From: Micromonospora profundi
GTDB lineage: Bacteria; Actinomycetota; Actinomycetes; Mycobacteriales; Micromonosporaceae
Assembly (NCBI RefSeq): GCF_011927785.1
Contig: NZ_JAATJK010000001.1
Location: 1,240,001-1,304,000 of the forward strand
Direction: 5' to 3'
Length of the DNA: 64,000 bases
The translations under genes were made by a program, and so were the position numbers. The notes under the pieces are model-generated. The model did no database searches. It was not told the DNA's origin and was given only the letters and a program-made list of their open reading frames with translations. Below, piece after piece: positions 35,989 through 45,161 of the stretch (within the stretch, counting starts at the first letter, position 1; every line of letters starts with the position of its first letter).

Positions 35989-36801
35989 ATGGCGGGGCGA
36001 TACGGCGAGGACGTGCTGGCGGGGGACTGGCGGCGGCGGAAGGTCACTCCCGAGGTGGACGCCGAACCGGATCTCGTGGTGGAGGACGCCGACTCCGGGT
36101 TCTGCGGAGCGGTGGTGGGCTTCGACTCCGGAGCTGTCGTCCTGGAGGACCGGCACGGCAAGCGGCGCAACTTCCCCCTGCTACCGGCGGCGTTCCTGCT
36201 CGACGGTCGCCCGGTGACGCTGCGCCGCCCGACCCGCGCGCCGGTGCCCACGGCCCGTCGACGGACCGCGTCCGGCTCGGTGGCGGTGGCGAACGTCCGC
36301 GCCCAGGTCGCCAAGGCCAGCCGCATCTGGGTGGAGGGCATTCACGACGCCGCGCTGGTCGAGCGCATCTGGGGCGACGACCTGCGGATCGAGGGCGTGG
36401 TCGTGGAGCCCTTGGACGGCATCGACGAACTCGACGCCGAGGTGCGCGACTTCGGCCCGGGGCCGACCCGTCGGCTCGGTGTGCTCGTCGACCATCTCGT
36501 GCCCGGCAGCAAGGAGAGCCGGATCGTGGCCCGGGTCAACTCGCCGTACGTGCTGGTGACCGGGCACCCCTACGTCGACGTCTGGCAGGCGGTCAAGCCG
36601 GCGGCGCTGGGTATCACGGCCTGGCCGGTGGTGCCCCCGGGCCGCCCGTGGAAGGAGGGCGTCTGCGCTGCCCTCGGTGTGGCCGAGCCGGCCGACATGT
36701 GGCGGCACATCCTGTCCCGGGTGAACAGCTTCGCCGACGTGGAGACGCCCCTGATCAACGCGATGGAACGCCTCATCGACTTCGTCACCGAGCCGGCCTG
36801 A
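35989..36801 (+). CDS. DUF3097 family protein
   Basis: 270 residues from the ATG at 35989 (MAGRYGEDVLAGDWRRRK), which fits the family's usual start; the frame is open upstream through the palindrome but has no start signal. The body has LVVEDADSGFCGAVVGFD, HGKRRNFPLLPAAFLLDG and the family core WVEGIHDAALVERIWGDDLR. The last resembles a Toprim-like motif region (VEG/IHD and later DHLVPGSKE), so it may bind nucleic acid or metal, but no activity is established. It is restricted to actinobacteria and usually sits near hemZ and nfeD genes, as here. Confidence 0.88.
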   Translation: MAGRYGEDVLAGDWRRRKVTPEVDAEPDLVVEDADSGFCGAVVGFDSGAVVLEDRHGKRRNFPLLPAAFLLDGRPVTLRRPTRAPVPTARRRTASGSVAVANVRAQVAKASRIWVEGIHDAALVERIWGDDLRIEGVVVEPLDGIDELDAEVRDFGPGPTRRLGVLVDHLVPGSKESRIVARVNSPYVLVTGHPYVDVWQAVKPAALGITAWPVVPPGRPWKEGVCAALGVAEPADMWRHILSRVNSFADVETPLINAMERLIDFVTEPA

Positions 36802-36859
36802 CAACCACCGCCGCCGCTGGGACGTAGGCGACCAGCCGCCGCCGGGACATAGGCGCGAC

Positions 36860-38173
36860 TCAGGGCTCGTCGTCGGGGTCGCGGGTGTAGACGAACGTCG
36901 CGATGTCCAGCGAGACGGCACGGCCCCGCTCGTCGCGCAGGACGGTGAGGATCTCGCCGTCCTGTTCGCCGGCGCGGCCCCGCCACCGGTCCGGGCCGGC
37001 GGCCACGAAGCGCAGGTCGGGTGCGCCGACAGGGCCGGCGTGCAGGTCGCCCGCGCTGTCGGCGTACACCTCGATGGAGGTGCCCATCCACCACCAGCGG
37101 CCGGTCAACTCGGCGAGGTCGGCGGGCGGCGCGGCCTCGGCCGGCTGCCACGGCGTGACCGGCGCCGGCTCGGCGTCCAGCACGAGGGTGAGCAGTTGCC
37201 GGCCGAGCGCGCCGATGTGCCCGGTACGGAAGCCGTACGAGTTGGCGAAGCCGACAACTGCGGTACGGCTGGGTCGGTGCACGGCCAGCGAGGCGACGTA
37301 GCCGGGCATGGAGCCGCCGTGCCCGACGTACACCCGGTTGTCTTCCCGGTGGAGTTCGAGGCCGAGACCGTGCCCGTGCGTCCATGCCGTGTGGTCGCTG
37401 ATCACCACGGGGGAGCACATCTCGGTCAGGGTGTCGGCGGCCAGTACCGACGGGTCGGGGTCGGCGAGGAACGCGGCCCAGCGGCCCAGGTCCTCGATTG
37501 TCGACCAGAGTTGCCCGGCGGGGGCCATCGCACCGGTGTCGGTGCGGGGCTCTTCGCGCAGCGTGTCGTGCCAGGGGTGGACGACGTAACCGCGGGCGAA
37601 CGGTTCGGAGGCCGAGTAGGTGGTGCGGCGCATACCGAGCGGGGTGAGGATCCGCTCGTCGAGGAGGTCGATCCAGGGTGTACCGGTGAGTCGTTCGAGC
37701 ATTCCGCCGAGCAGCGCGTACGCCAGGTTGGAGTAGTGGTACGTGGCGTGCGGCGGGTGAGCGATCTTGTCGGCGATGAGGCCGGCGAGCAGGGTGGCCA
37801 GGTCGACGCCGGCGGCCCGCTCCCACCAGTCGCCGTCGGGTTCGCGTTGCAGACCGCTGGCGTGCGCGAGCATCTGGCGCACTGTGAGTTCGCCGACGCC
37901 GGTGCCGGGCAGGTGGCGCTCCAGCGGGTCGTCAAGCGAGAGCCGGCCGGCGTCGCGCAGCTGCATGACAAGCGTGGCGGTCATGGTCTTGCTGATCGAG
38001 CCGAGCCGGTATTGCAGGTCGACGCCGGGGCGGGGGTGTTCGCCTGCGGTGGCGAGGTGCGCCAGCGTGCCGTCACGGACGACGCCCAGCACCAGTGACG
38101 GGACGTGGCCGTCGGCCTGAGCGCGGGCGACCCGCGTGTCGATCTGCCGGGCGGTCTCGGGCAGCAGCGTCAA
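36860..38173 (-). CDS. Serine hydrolase of the class C beta-lactamase family
   Basis: 437 residues without a signal peptide. The three penicillin-recognising motifs are present: SISK (nucleophile Ser59, Lys62), YSN in YHYSNLAYALLGG (near 145) and GHGGSMPGY (His-Gly-Gly, the KTG equivalent). Family members are esterases, D-aminopeptidases or DD-peptidases rather than true lactamases. A C-terminal beta-domain of about 100 residues (from 335, GRWWWMGTSIEVY) follows, as in many actinobacterial homologues. Cytoplasmic location argues against wall processing. It is divergent from nfeD. Confidence 0.87.
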   Translation of the reverse strand: MTLLPETARQIDTRVARAQADGHVPSLVLGVVRDGTLAHLATAGEHPRPGVDLQYRLGSISKTMTATLVMQLRDAGRLSLDDPLERHLPGTGVGELTVRQMLAHASGLQREPDGDWWERAAGVDLATLLAGLIADKIAHPPHATYHYSNLAYALLGGMLERLTGTPWIDLLDERILTPLGMRRTTYSASEPFARGYVVHPWHDTLREEPRTDTGAMAPAGQLWSTIEDLGRWAAFLADPDPSVLAADTLTEMCSPVVISDHTAWTHGHGLGLELHREDNRVYVGHGGSMPGYVASLAVHRPSRTAVVGFANSYGFRTGHIGALGRQLLTLVLDAEPAPVTPWQPAEAAPPADLAELTGRWWWMGTSIEVYADSAGDLHAGPVGAPDLRFVAAGPDRWRGRAGEQDGEILTVLRDERGRAVSLDIATFVYTRDPDDEP

Positions 38174-38282
38174 CGAAAACTCCTCGTTTGACCGGTCGGA
38201 TACGGGCCGTGCGGTTGCCTCCGCCGAGCCTACTGATCATCACGGGTGGGCTGCTCGTGCATTTCCGTGTCACGATCGTGGT

Positions 38283-38756
38283 GTGGACGCCGTGGTGTGG
38301 ATCGTATTGGGTGTGGTTCTGGCGGTCGCCGAGATCTTTACGACGACGCTTTTCCTGATCATGTTCGGGGTCGGGGCGTTCGCCGCTGCCGGCGCCGCGG
38401 CTCTTGGCGCGCCGGTTTCCGTGCAGGCGCTGGTCTTCGCTGTGGTGTCGGCGTTGAGCCTGGTGATGGCCCGGCCGGTCGTCAGGCGGCACCGCCGCTC
38501 CGCGCTGGAGAGCGGTGAGCAGCCGTTCGGTGTGGAGGCGATCGAGGGGTCCACGGCGCTGGTGCTGGAACGGGTGGACGCCGAGCAGGGCCTCGTCAAG
38601 ATCGACGGGGAGTTGTGGACCGCGCGGGCGTACGACACGACGCAGACTTTCGAAGCCGGTCAACGGGTTCGGGTGATAAAGGTCCGGGGCGCGACGGCCC
38701 TGGTTTGGCAGGACGATGTTTCGTCCGCCGGCGAGCTGCCGGAAGCGAGAGGGTAA
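38283..38756 (+). CDS. nfeD: NfeD-like membrane protein
   Basis: 157 residues from a GTG at 38283, start inferred from the family; no ribosome-binding site is visible. Several transmembrane helices (about 1-70) are followed by a soluble OB-fold (about 85-145, with STALVLERVDAEQGLVKIDGELW and RVRVIKVRGATALVW). NfeD proteins always accompany SPFH/stomatin proteins, and an SPFH gene starts 4 bp after the stop here. The pair is thought to organise membrane microdomains. This is the truncated (NfeD1b) type without a serine protease domain. Confidence 0.88.
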   Translation: MDAVVWIVLGVVLAVAEIFTTTLFLIMFGVGAFAAAGAAALGAPVSVQALVFAVVSALSLVMARPVVRRHRRSALESGEQPFGVEAIEGSTALVLERVDAEQGLVKIDGELWTARAYDTTQTFEAGQRVRVIKVRGATALVWQDDVSSAGELPEARG

Positions 38757-38760
38757 ACGG

Positions 38761-39867
38761 ATGACGGTTATAGGTGTGCTGATACTCGCGGTGGCGTTGA
38801 TCGCCGTGATTACGCTGGCGAAGGCGGTGCGGATCGTTCCGCAGCAGCGCCAGGATGTGGTGGAACGGCTCGGCAAGTACAAGCGCACCCTCAACCCTGG
38901 CCTCAACCTGTTGGTGCCGTTCGTCGACGCGGTGCGCACGAAGGTCGACATGCGCGAGCAGGTGGTCAGCTTCCCGCCGCAGCCGGTGATCACCTCGGAC
39001 AACCTCGTTGTCTCGATCGACACGGTTCTCTACTTCAAGGTGGTCGACTCGGTCCGGGCGACCTACGAGATCTCCAGCTTCCTTCAGGCCATCGAGCAGT
39101 TGACCGTCACCACGTTGCGTAACGTGATCGGCTCGCTGGACCTGGAGCGGGCGCTTACCAGCCGCGACGAGATCAACAGGCACCTCTCCGGGGTGCTTGA
39201 CGAGACCACCGGCCGCTGGGGCATCAAGGTGACCCGGGTCGAGATCAAGGCGATCGAGCCGCCGGCAAGCATCCGCGACTCGATGGAGAAGCAGATGCGC
39301 GCCGAGCGTGACCGCCGGGCGGCGATCCTCACCGCCGAGGGTCACAAGCAGTCGGTGATCCTCACTGCCGAGGGTGACAAGCAGTCGGCGGTGCTGCGCG
39401 CCGACGGTGACCGGCAGGCCCGGATCCTGCAGGCCGAGGGTCAGGCGAAGGCTATCCGCACCGTCTTCGACGCCATCCACCAGGCGAACCCGAGCCAGAA
39501 GGTGCTCGCCTACCAGTACCTGCAGGCACTCCCACAGATCGCCCAGGGCAGCGCCAACAAGGTCTGGATCGTGCCGGCAGAGCTGACCAAGGCCCTGGAG
39601 GGCATGGGCGGCGCGCTCGGCGGGCTGAGCCAGATGGTGGGGGACCTGCCCGCACCGGAGGCAGCCGAGCACGCGAGCCAGGTCGAGCGGGAGGCCGCGG
39701 AGGCGGCGCAGGCCGCGTCAGACGCCGCCCAGCAGATCCACGACGAGGTACGCGTCGCCGAGGCTCAGGCCACCGGTGGCAACAAGCCGAAGGGGTTGCC
39801 GGCCCCGGAGCCGGTGTCCCCGACCAGTCTCGTGGAGGACCCGGCGGACCAGCGCGAGCGCGGCTGA
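38761..39867 (+). CDS. SPFH/band-7 (stomatin-like) membrane protein
   Basis: 368 residues from the ATG at 38761, with GAGAGGG overlapping the nfeD stop. One N-terminal helix (2-22), then the SPFH domain (about 25-185: RIVPQQRQDVVERLGKYK, DMREQVVSFPPQPVITSDN, YEISSFLQAIEQLTVTTLRN), an Ala/Glu/Lys coiled coil with ERDRRAAILTAEGHKQ repeats (about 180-230), and a Gly/Ala/Glu C-tail (from 300) that is probably disordered. It forms large oligomers in the membrane and works with NfeD. A partial repeat of HKQSVILTAEG and DKQSAVLRADG occurs in the coil. Confidence 0.95.
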   Translation: MTVIGVLILAVALIAVITLAKAVRIVPQQRQDVVERLGKYKRTLNPGLNLLVPFVDAVRTKVDMREQVVSFPPQPVITSDNLVVSIDTVLYFKVVDSVRATYEISSFLQAIEQLTVTTLRNVIGSLDLERALTSRDEINRHLSGVLDETTGRWGIKVTRVEIKAIEPPASIRDSMEKQMRAERDRRAAILTAEGHKQSVILTAEGDKQSAVLRADGDRQARILQAEGQAKAIRTVFDAIHQANPSQKVLAYQYLQALPQIAQGSANKVWIVPAELTKALEGMGGALGGLSQMVGDLPAPEAAEHASQVEREAAEAAQAASDAAQQIHDEVRVAEAQATGGNKPKGLPAPEPVSPTSLVEDPADQRERG

Positions 39868-40017
39868 TCCGTACACCGGCCAGCCGGCCGGGTAAATACG
39901 AAAAAGACTCATGGGGCGCTCCGTAGCCTGCCACGATCGGTCCTAGGACGGGTGGTGACCAGGTGATCGGGGCGCCCCGGCGCGTCTCGCACCGCTCGTG
40001 GACGAGCGAGGTGACGC

Positions 40018-40785
40018 ATGAAGGATCCCGTGAACCGAACGTGGTCCTCGGCCCCGATACCCGGCGCGCACGACCCGATCGCCCCACTGGGCTCCCGGCG
40101 CAGCGGCGGCGGCTTCGGCGTACTGCCCTTCGTCGGCGAACCGACCCCGCCCGGGCCGGCGACAAACGCCAGTTGGGCCTGGTCGCTGCGCAGGTTCGCG
40201 CGGGCCGCGGTGTGGCTGCTGCCCGCGTACGCCATCCTCTACGGCGTGGTCGCGATGGCCAGCGACGGCGGGGTGGGCAACGATCCGTATCCGGCCGACG
40301 GCCAGGCGGCGTACCTCATCGGTTGGGTCGCGGCGGTCTGGCTGGGCCTGCTCGCGCTGCTGGCGCTCACCGGGTTGCTGGCCGCGACGCGCAGCCGCCG
40401 GGTGGCGGTGGCCGGGCTGATGGTCAGCATCGCGGGCACCGTGCTCATGCTGCCCTTCGCCGGGCTGGCCGAGCAGACGCCGGTCTTCGGCACCACCGCG
40501 CGTTCGCTGGTACTGGTCGGTGCCACCTTCTACAGCGTGGGCTGGTTCCTCACCGGGTGGGCGGTGGCCCGTTCCGGCTCGTTCAGCCTCGGCGACGGGG
40601 TCATGCTGATCATCGCGGCACCGCTGCTGGGCCTGGGCGGCGCTCTGATCGGCTCGCTGCAGACGTTCGGCGCGATCTTCGTGCTGGTCGCCGGCATTGG
40701 CATCGGCTACCGCTCCGGCCGCCTGATGCCCCGCGAAACCGTCCGCGACGCCGCAAGCGCCAGCCTAACCACCCCCAATCCCTGA
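40018..40785 (+). CDS. Six-helix integral membrane protein of unknown function
   Basis: 255 residues with a Gly/Pro-rich cytoplasmic N-terminus (1-50) and about six transmembrane helices: 65-83, 96-121, 128-150, 161-182, 187-206 and 210-228. No known signature is recognised. The ATG at 40018 is the only reasonable start. A 10-bp palindrome GTCCTAGGAC (39940-39949) lies upstream and might be regulatory. It is followed by an inverted repeat and the penicillin-binding protein gene, but there is no evidence of a functional link. Confidence 0.75.
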   Translation: MKDPVNRTWSSAPIPGAHDPIAPLGSRRSGGGFGVLPFVGEPTPPGPATNASWAWSLRRFARAAVWLLPAYAILYGVVAMASDGGVGNDPYPADGQAAYLIGWVAAVWLGLLALLALTGLLAATRSRRVAVAGLMVSIAGTVLMLPFAGLAEQTPVFGTTARSLVLVGATFYSVGWFLTGWAVARSGSFSLGDGVMLIIAAPLLGLGGALIGSLQTFGAIFVLVAGIGIGYRSGRLMPRETVRDAASASLTTPNP

Positions 40786-40824
40786 CGCCCACGCCCGCCG
40801 GCGGCCTGCCGCCCGCCCGGTGCT

Positions 40825-40873
40825 CATGAGGTTGGCGTGCTCGGTTCCGGCGTGGCGCACCGCCAACCTCATG
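40825..40873. repeat. 13-bp-arm inverted repeat with GATCATGAGGTTGG-type core
   Basis: Arms 40825-40837 (CATGAGGTTGGCG) and 40861-40873 are perfect complements with a 23-nt loop. On the minus strand the second arm reads GATCATGAGGTTGG, close to the GATCATGGGGTTG core of the palindrome at 35834-35911. It lies between two genes on the same strand and may terminate the upstream one. Confidence 0.75.
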
Positions 40874-40969
40874 ATCAACTGGCCGAGCGCTGGTCAGGGG
40901 CGGTGAACTTGCTGACAGTTGGGTTGTGAGGGTGGTCGGTTGGCGGCTTTCGTGGCAATCCTGGGGACC

Positions 40970-43171
40970 ATGGCCGCCTCTCGCTCGCCGCTGTCGCGGC
41001 TGTTCACAGTGCTGCTCGCAGGCTTGCTGGCCGGGCTCGTCCTGGCCGTGGCCGCCCTGCCGGGCAACCTGCTGCTCGGGTTCGCCGCCCAGTCCGCGAT
41101 CGGCACGTACGCCGCGCTGCCCGAGGCTCTGCGTACCCCGGCCACGCCGCAGCGTTCGTATCTCTACGCGAACGACGGCAAGACGCTGATCACGACGTTC
41201 TACGACGTGAACCGCACGGACGTCGCGCTTGCGGACATCGCACCTGTGATGCGCCAGGCGATCGTGGCATCGGAGGACCGGCGGTTCTACGACCACGGCG
41301 GCGCGGACGTGCGGGGTCTGCTCCGGGCGTTGGTGGCAAACGTCAAGGGCGGTGGCAATGAGCAGGGCGGCTCGACGCTGACCATGCAGTACGTCCGTAA
41401 CGTGCTCAAGACCGACCCCACGCGCAGCGCCGAGGAGCGGGCCGCCGCCACCGACCCCACGATCGGCCGCAAGGTCCAGGAGATCCGGTACGCGAGCGCG
41501 CTGGAGCAGAGCCTCAGCAAGGACGAGATCCTGAACCGGTACCTGAACATCGCCTACTTCGGCTCCGGCGCGTACGGGATCGCGGCGTCCAGCCAGCGTT
41601 ACTTCGGCAAGCCTCCGGCCCGTTTGACGCTCGCCGAGGCGGCGCTGCTCGCCGGCCTTGTGCAGTCCCCGGACGCGTACAGCCCGATCGACGGTGACAA
41701 GGACGCGGCGCTGGCCCGCCGGGAATACGTGCTGGACTCGATGGCCGCCACCGGGGCGATCACCGCCGCGCAGGCCACGCAGGCGAAGGCGGAGCCGCTG
41801 ACTTTGAAGCCCACCGCGCAGCCCAACGGCTGCACCGCCGTGGCGCAGGGGCACGACGACTGGGGCTTCTTCTGTGACTACCTGCGCCGGTGGTGGCTCA
41901 CCCAACCGGCGTTCGGCGCCACGCCCGCGGAACGCGAGCAGGCGCTGCGCTCGGGCGGCTACCGAGTTGTCACCTCCCTGGACCCGGAGGTCCAGGCCAC
42001 CGCGCAGCAGCAGGCCACAAAGGTCTACGGGTACGACAACAAGCGCGCCCTGCCGATCGCGGCCGTGCAGCCGGGCACCGGGCAGGTACTGGCGATGGCT
42101 GTCAACAGGCACTACAGCCTGGCCGACAACCCGGACGGGCAGGCCAACTACCCGAACACGGTCAACCCGTTGATCTCCGGCGGGGCCAGCGTGGACGGGT
42201 ACCAGGCAGGCTCGACGTTCAAGCTGTTCACCATGCTCGCGGCGTTGGAGTCGGGCCGAACCCTGTCCACGGGCTTCGACGCGCCCGCCAGGCTGCCCAC
42301 CCGGTACGCGGCCGAGGGGCCGGGCAGTTGCGACGGCCGCTGGTGCCCGGTCAACGCCAACCCGGACTGGATGGACGGCTACCGGATGATGTGGGACGGC
42401 TTCGGTCGTTCGGTGAACACCTACTTCGTCTGGCTCGCCGAGCAGGTCGGCCAGGACAAGGTTGTGGAGATGGCGCAGCGCCTCGGCATCACGTTCCGTG
42501 CCGAGTCGGACGCCGCATTCGCCAAGAACAACGCCGCCAACTGGGGTTCGTTCACGCTGGGCGTTGCCGCCACCACCCCGCTGGACCTGGCGAACGCCTA
42601 CGCCACCGTTGCCGCCGAAGGCACCTACTGCACGCCGGTGCCGGTGGTCTCGGTGACCGACGCGACAGGCGCGAAGGTGCCGGTCGGGGAGCCGTCCTGC
42701 AAGCGGGTACTGGACGCCGACGTGGCCCGCGCCGCCACCGACGCAGCCCGCTGCCCAGTGGGCCAGCAGTCGCCGTACGGGCAGTGCAACGGCGGCACCG
42801 CCACTGCCGTGAACCGCATCCTCGACGGTCGGCCGGTGGCCGGCAAGACGGGTAGCTCGGAGGAGAACGCCACCGAGACGTTCGTCGGCTTCACTCCGCA
42901 GGTGGCGGTCGCCGGTATCGCCGCCAACCCGGACGACCCGACCGACTCGGTGGGGTCCGCCGTGCAGGCCAGGGTGATCGACGCGGTTGCCCGGGTCATC
43001 GGCACTGCCGTCAAGGGTCAGCCGGAGAAGGCGTTCACTGCTCCCAGCCGTGAGTTGGCCGGCGAGCCTCGCCGCCCGGTGCCGCGCGCCCCGGCCACTC
43101 CCGACCGCGAGCGCGAGCCCAGCCAGGACCCCCGCTCGGCCCTGCAACGCTGGCTCGACCGTCGGGGCTGA
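40970..43171 (+). CDS. Class A penicillin-binding protein (transglycosylase/transpeptidase)
   Basis: 733 residues from the ATG at 40970 (MAASRSPLSR). A short cytoplasmic tail and one transmembrane helix (about 12-33) precede the GT51 glycosyltransferase domain (about 75-250): EDRRFYDHGG with catalytic Glu near 101, EQGGSTLTMQ and NRYLNIAYFG. The transpeptidase domain (about 355-660) has SxxK Ser415-Lys418 (STFK), SxN Ser481-Asn483 and KTG 626-628. It polymerises and cross-links peptidoglycan outside the membrane. The tail (680-733) is Pro/Arg/Glu-rich. A Cys pair near GCTAVA and FFCDYL (about 285-305) may form a disulfide. Confidence 0.95.
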   Translation: MAASRSPLSRLFTVLLAGLLAGLVLAVAALPGNLLLGFAAQSAIGTYAALPEALRTPATPQRSYLYANDGKTLITTFYDVNRTDVALADIAPVMRQAIVASEDRRFYDHGGADVRGLLRALVANVKGGGNEQGGSTLTMQYVRNVLKTDPTRSAEERAAATDPTIGRKVQEIRYASALEQSLSKDEILNRYLNIAYFGSGAYGIAASSQRYFGKPPARLTLAEAALLAGLVQSPDAYSPIDGDKDAALARREYVLDSMAATGAITAAQATQAKAEPLTLKPTAQPNGCTAVAQGHDDWGFFCDYLRRWWLTQPAFGATPAEREQALRSGGYRVVTSLDPEVQATAQQQATKVYGYDNKRALPIAAVQPGTGQVLAMAVNRHYSLADNPDGQANYPNTVNPLISGGASVDGYQAGSTFKLFTMLAALESGRTLSTGFDAPARLPTRYAAEGPGSCDGRWCPVNANPDWMDGYRMMWDGFGRSVNTYFVWLAEQVGQDKVVEMAQRLGITFRAESDAAFAKNNAANWGSFTLGVAATTPLDLANAYATVAAEGTYCTPVPVVSVTDATGAKVPVGEPSCKRVLDADVARAATDAARCPVGQQSPYGQCNGGTATAVNRILDGRPVAGKTGSSEENATETFVGFTPQVAVAGIAANPDDPTDSVGSAVQARVIDAVARVIGTAVKGQPEKAFTAPSRELAGEPRRPVPRAPATPDREREPSQDPRSALQRWLDRRG

Positions 43172-43194
43172 CAGCGAAGCCCTGTCGACCCCGG

Positions 43195-45042
43195 TCAGCG
43201 CTCCCGACGGCGAGGACGGTAGGTGCTGATCGTCGATGGCAGGCCGCGCCGGATGATCCCGGCCCAGTCGGTGTCGCCCCGCAACACCGCCGACGCCGTG
43301 TTGCGCGCCTGCTCAAGCGTGAAGTGCGGCGGGAGCATCAGTTCGGCCGGGTCGACAAGCGCGTTGATCACCACCGGTCGGTCGGCGGCGAGCGCCCGGT
43401 CCCAGACGTCCGGCACCTGAGCGGGGTCGTCGACGAACTCGCCGTGCAGCCCGAGCACCTGCGCCCACTGGTGGTAGCCGATGTCCGGCAACTGCTGGCT
43501 GTCCGGGAACATCGGCGTTCCCTCGCTTGAGCGCTGCTCCCAACTGACGAACGCCAGATCCCGGTTGTTGAGCACCAGCACCACGAATCGCGGGTCGGCC
43601 CAGCCGCGCCAGTACTTGGCAACCGTGATGAGTTCGTTTACTCCGTTCATCTGCATCGCGCCGTCGCCGATAAGCGCCACAAGGGGCCGGTCCGGGTGGG
43701 CGAACTTCGCGCTCAGCGCGTACGGCATGGCGCCGCCCATTGACAGCAACGTGCCGGAGAGGCTTGCCAACATGCCGGGCCGGACCTGCACGTGCCGGGC
43801 GTACCAGGCGGTAGCGGTGCCGCAGTCCACGGCGAGCATCACGTCGTCGGGCAGCCGGTCGTTGAGGGCGCTGAACAGCAACTGGGGGTTGACCGGGTCG
43901 GCTCTCTGCTCGGCCAGGTCCCGCTGCGCCCGCCGCCACGCCGAGGTGGCAGTGGCGATCTCCGCCCGCCAGGCGGTCGGCCCGGGGCCGGGGCCCAGCT
44001 CCCGCAGCAACGCCCGCAGGGTGGGCCGGGCGTCGCCGGTCAGGTTCACCTCGGTCGGGTACCGCAGCCCGAGTTGGGAGCCGTCCAGGTCGATCTGCAC
44101 GGCACGGGCCTGCCCGGGCGGTGGATAGAACTCCGAGTACGGCATGTTGCTGCCCACGATCAGCAGCCGGTCGCAGTCGTTCATCAACTTCCAACTCGGC
44201 CGGGTGCCGAGCAGTCCGATGGCGCCGGTCACCCACGGTTCCCGGTGGTCCACTGCGGTGAAGCCGAGCAGCGCCGTGGCGACCCCAGCGCCGAGTCGCT
44301 GGGCGATCTCCCGGACCTCTTCCTGCGCCCCGAGCGCGCCCTGGCCGACCAGCATCGCGACCCTTTGCCCGCCGCGAAGCACCTCGGCGGCCCGGCGCAG
44401 GTCCGCCTCGGGCGGCACCGTCGGAGTGCTGCTTGGCACGTTGCTCGTGTGGTAGTAGCCGTGGGCGTGCGGTGGGTCCGGGATGGCGGGCTCGTCCTGG
44501 AGGTCCGAGGGCAGCACCAGCGCCGTGACGGTACGACGGGCCAGCGCCGTACGGCACGCCCTGTCGACAAGGTGCCGGACCTGCGCCGGGTGGTCGAGCT
44601 GCGCCAGGAAGCCCGAGGCCACGTCCTTGTAGAGGGCCAGCAGGTCGACCTCCTGGTAGTAGCCGCCGCCCTCGGCGGTGACAGCCGTGTGCCCGACCAG
44701 GGCGACCACCGGCTGGTGGTCGAGTTTGGCGTCGTACAGGCCGTTGAGCAGATGGATGGCCCCGGGCCCGCTTGTCACAAGCGCGCAGCCCAACGGCCCA
44801 CCGCCGTACTTGACGTGCGCGGACGCCGCGAACCCGGCGGTCTCCTCGTGCCGCACCTGGATGAACTGGGCACGCCCGCTGGTGCGTTGCAGCGCGGAGG
44901 TGAGGCCGTTGATGCCGTCGCCGGGGTAGCCGAAGTAGCGGTGCACGCCCCAGCTGAACAGGCGGGAGACGATGTGGTCCGCGACGGTCGGGCGGCGTGG
45001 CAGAGTGCCCGCTTCGCCCGGCGGCGGGTGATCAGCGCTCAC
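43195..45042 (-). CDS. Thiamine-diphosphate enzyme, pyruvate oxidase/dehydrogenase (PoxB)-like
   Basis: 615 residues from the GTG at 45042, which follows GGAAGGACC; an in-frame ATG at 45084 has a weaker context. The three-domain ThDP fold is complete: N-terminal Pyr domain (about 20-190) with the activating Glu in VRHEETAGFA, a central FAD/nucleotide-binding-like domain (about 210-345), and the PP domain (about 390-560) with the GDGAMQ to NN motif (metal/ThDP site). It most resembles PoxB-type pyruvate oxidases and acetolactate-synthase-like enzymes of actinobacteria. Membrane anchoring as in E. coli PoxB is not evident. Convergent with the penicillin-binding protein. Confidence 0.85.
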   Translation of the reverse strand: MSADHPPPGEAGTLPRRPTVADHIVSRLFSWGVHRYFGYPGDGINGLTSALQRTSGRAQFIQVRHEETAGFAASAHVKYGGGPLGCALVTSGPGAIHLLNGLYDAKLDHQPVVALVGHTAVTAEGGGYYQEVDLLALYKDVASGFLAQLDHPAQVRHLVDRACRTALARRTVTALVLPSDLQDEPAIPDPPHAHGYYHTSNVPSSTPTVPPEADLRRAAEVLRGGQRVAMLVGQGALGAQEEVREIAQRLGAGVATALLGFTAVDHREPWVTGAIGLLGTRPSWKLMNDCDRLLIVGSNMPYSEFYPPPGQARAVQIDLDGSQLGLRYPTEVNLTGDARPTLRALLRELGPGPGPTAWRAEIATATSAWRRAQRDLAEQRADPVNPQLLFSALNDRLPDDVMLAVDCGTATAWYARHVQVRPGMLASLSGTLLSMGGAMPYALSAKFAHPDRPLVALIGDGAMQMNGVNELITVAKYWRGWADPRFVVLVLNNRDLAFVSWEQRSSEGTPMFPDSQQLPDIGYHQWAQVLGLHGEFVDDPAQVPDVWDRALAADRPVVINALVDPAELMLPPHFTLEQARNTASAVLRGDTDWAGIIRRGLPSTISTYRPRRRER

Positions 45043-45161
45043 CTGACTGGTCCTTCCCGTCGGGCCCGATGCTCCGCCGGCCATTCCCGTTCTCTGCCGG
45101 ACAAAACGCCCCGAAAGGCGGGCGACGGAGCGGCCGGGTGGCCGTCCGGCAGAATCGTCGG

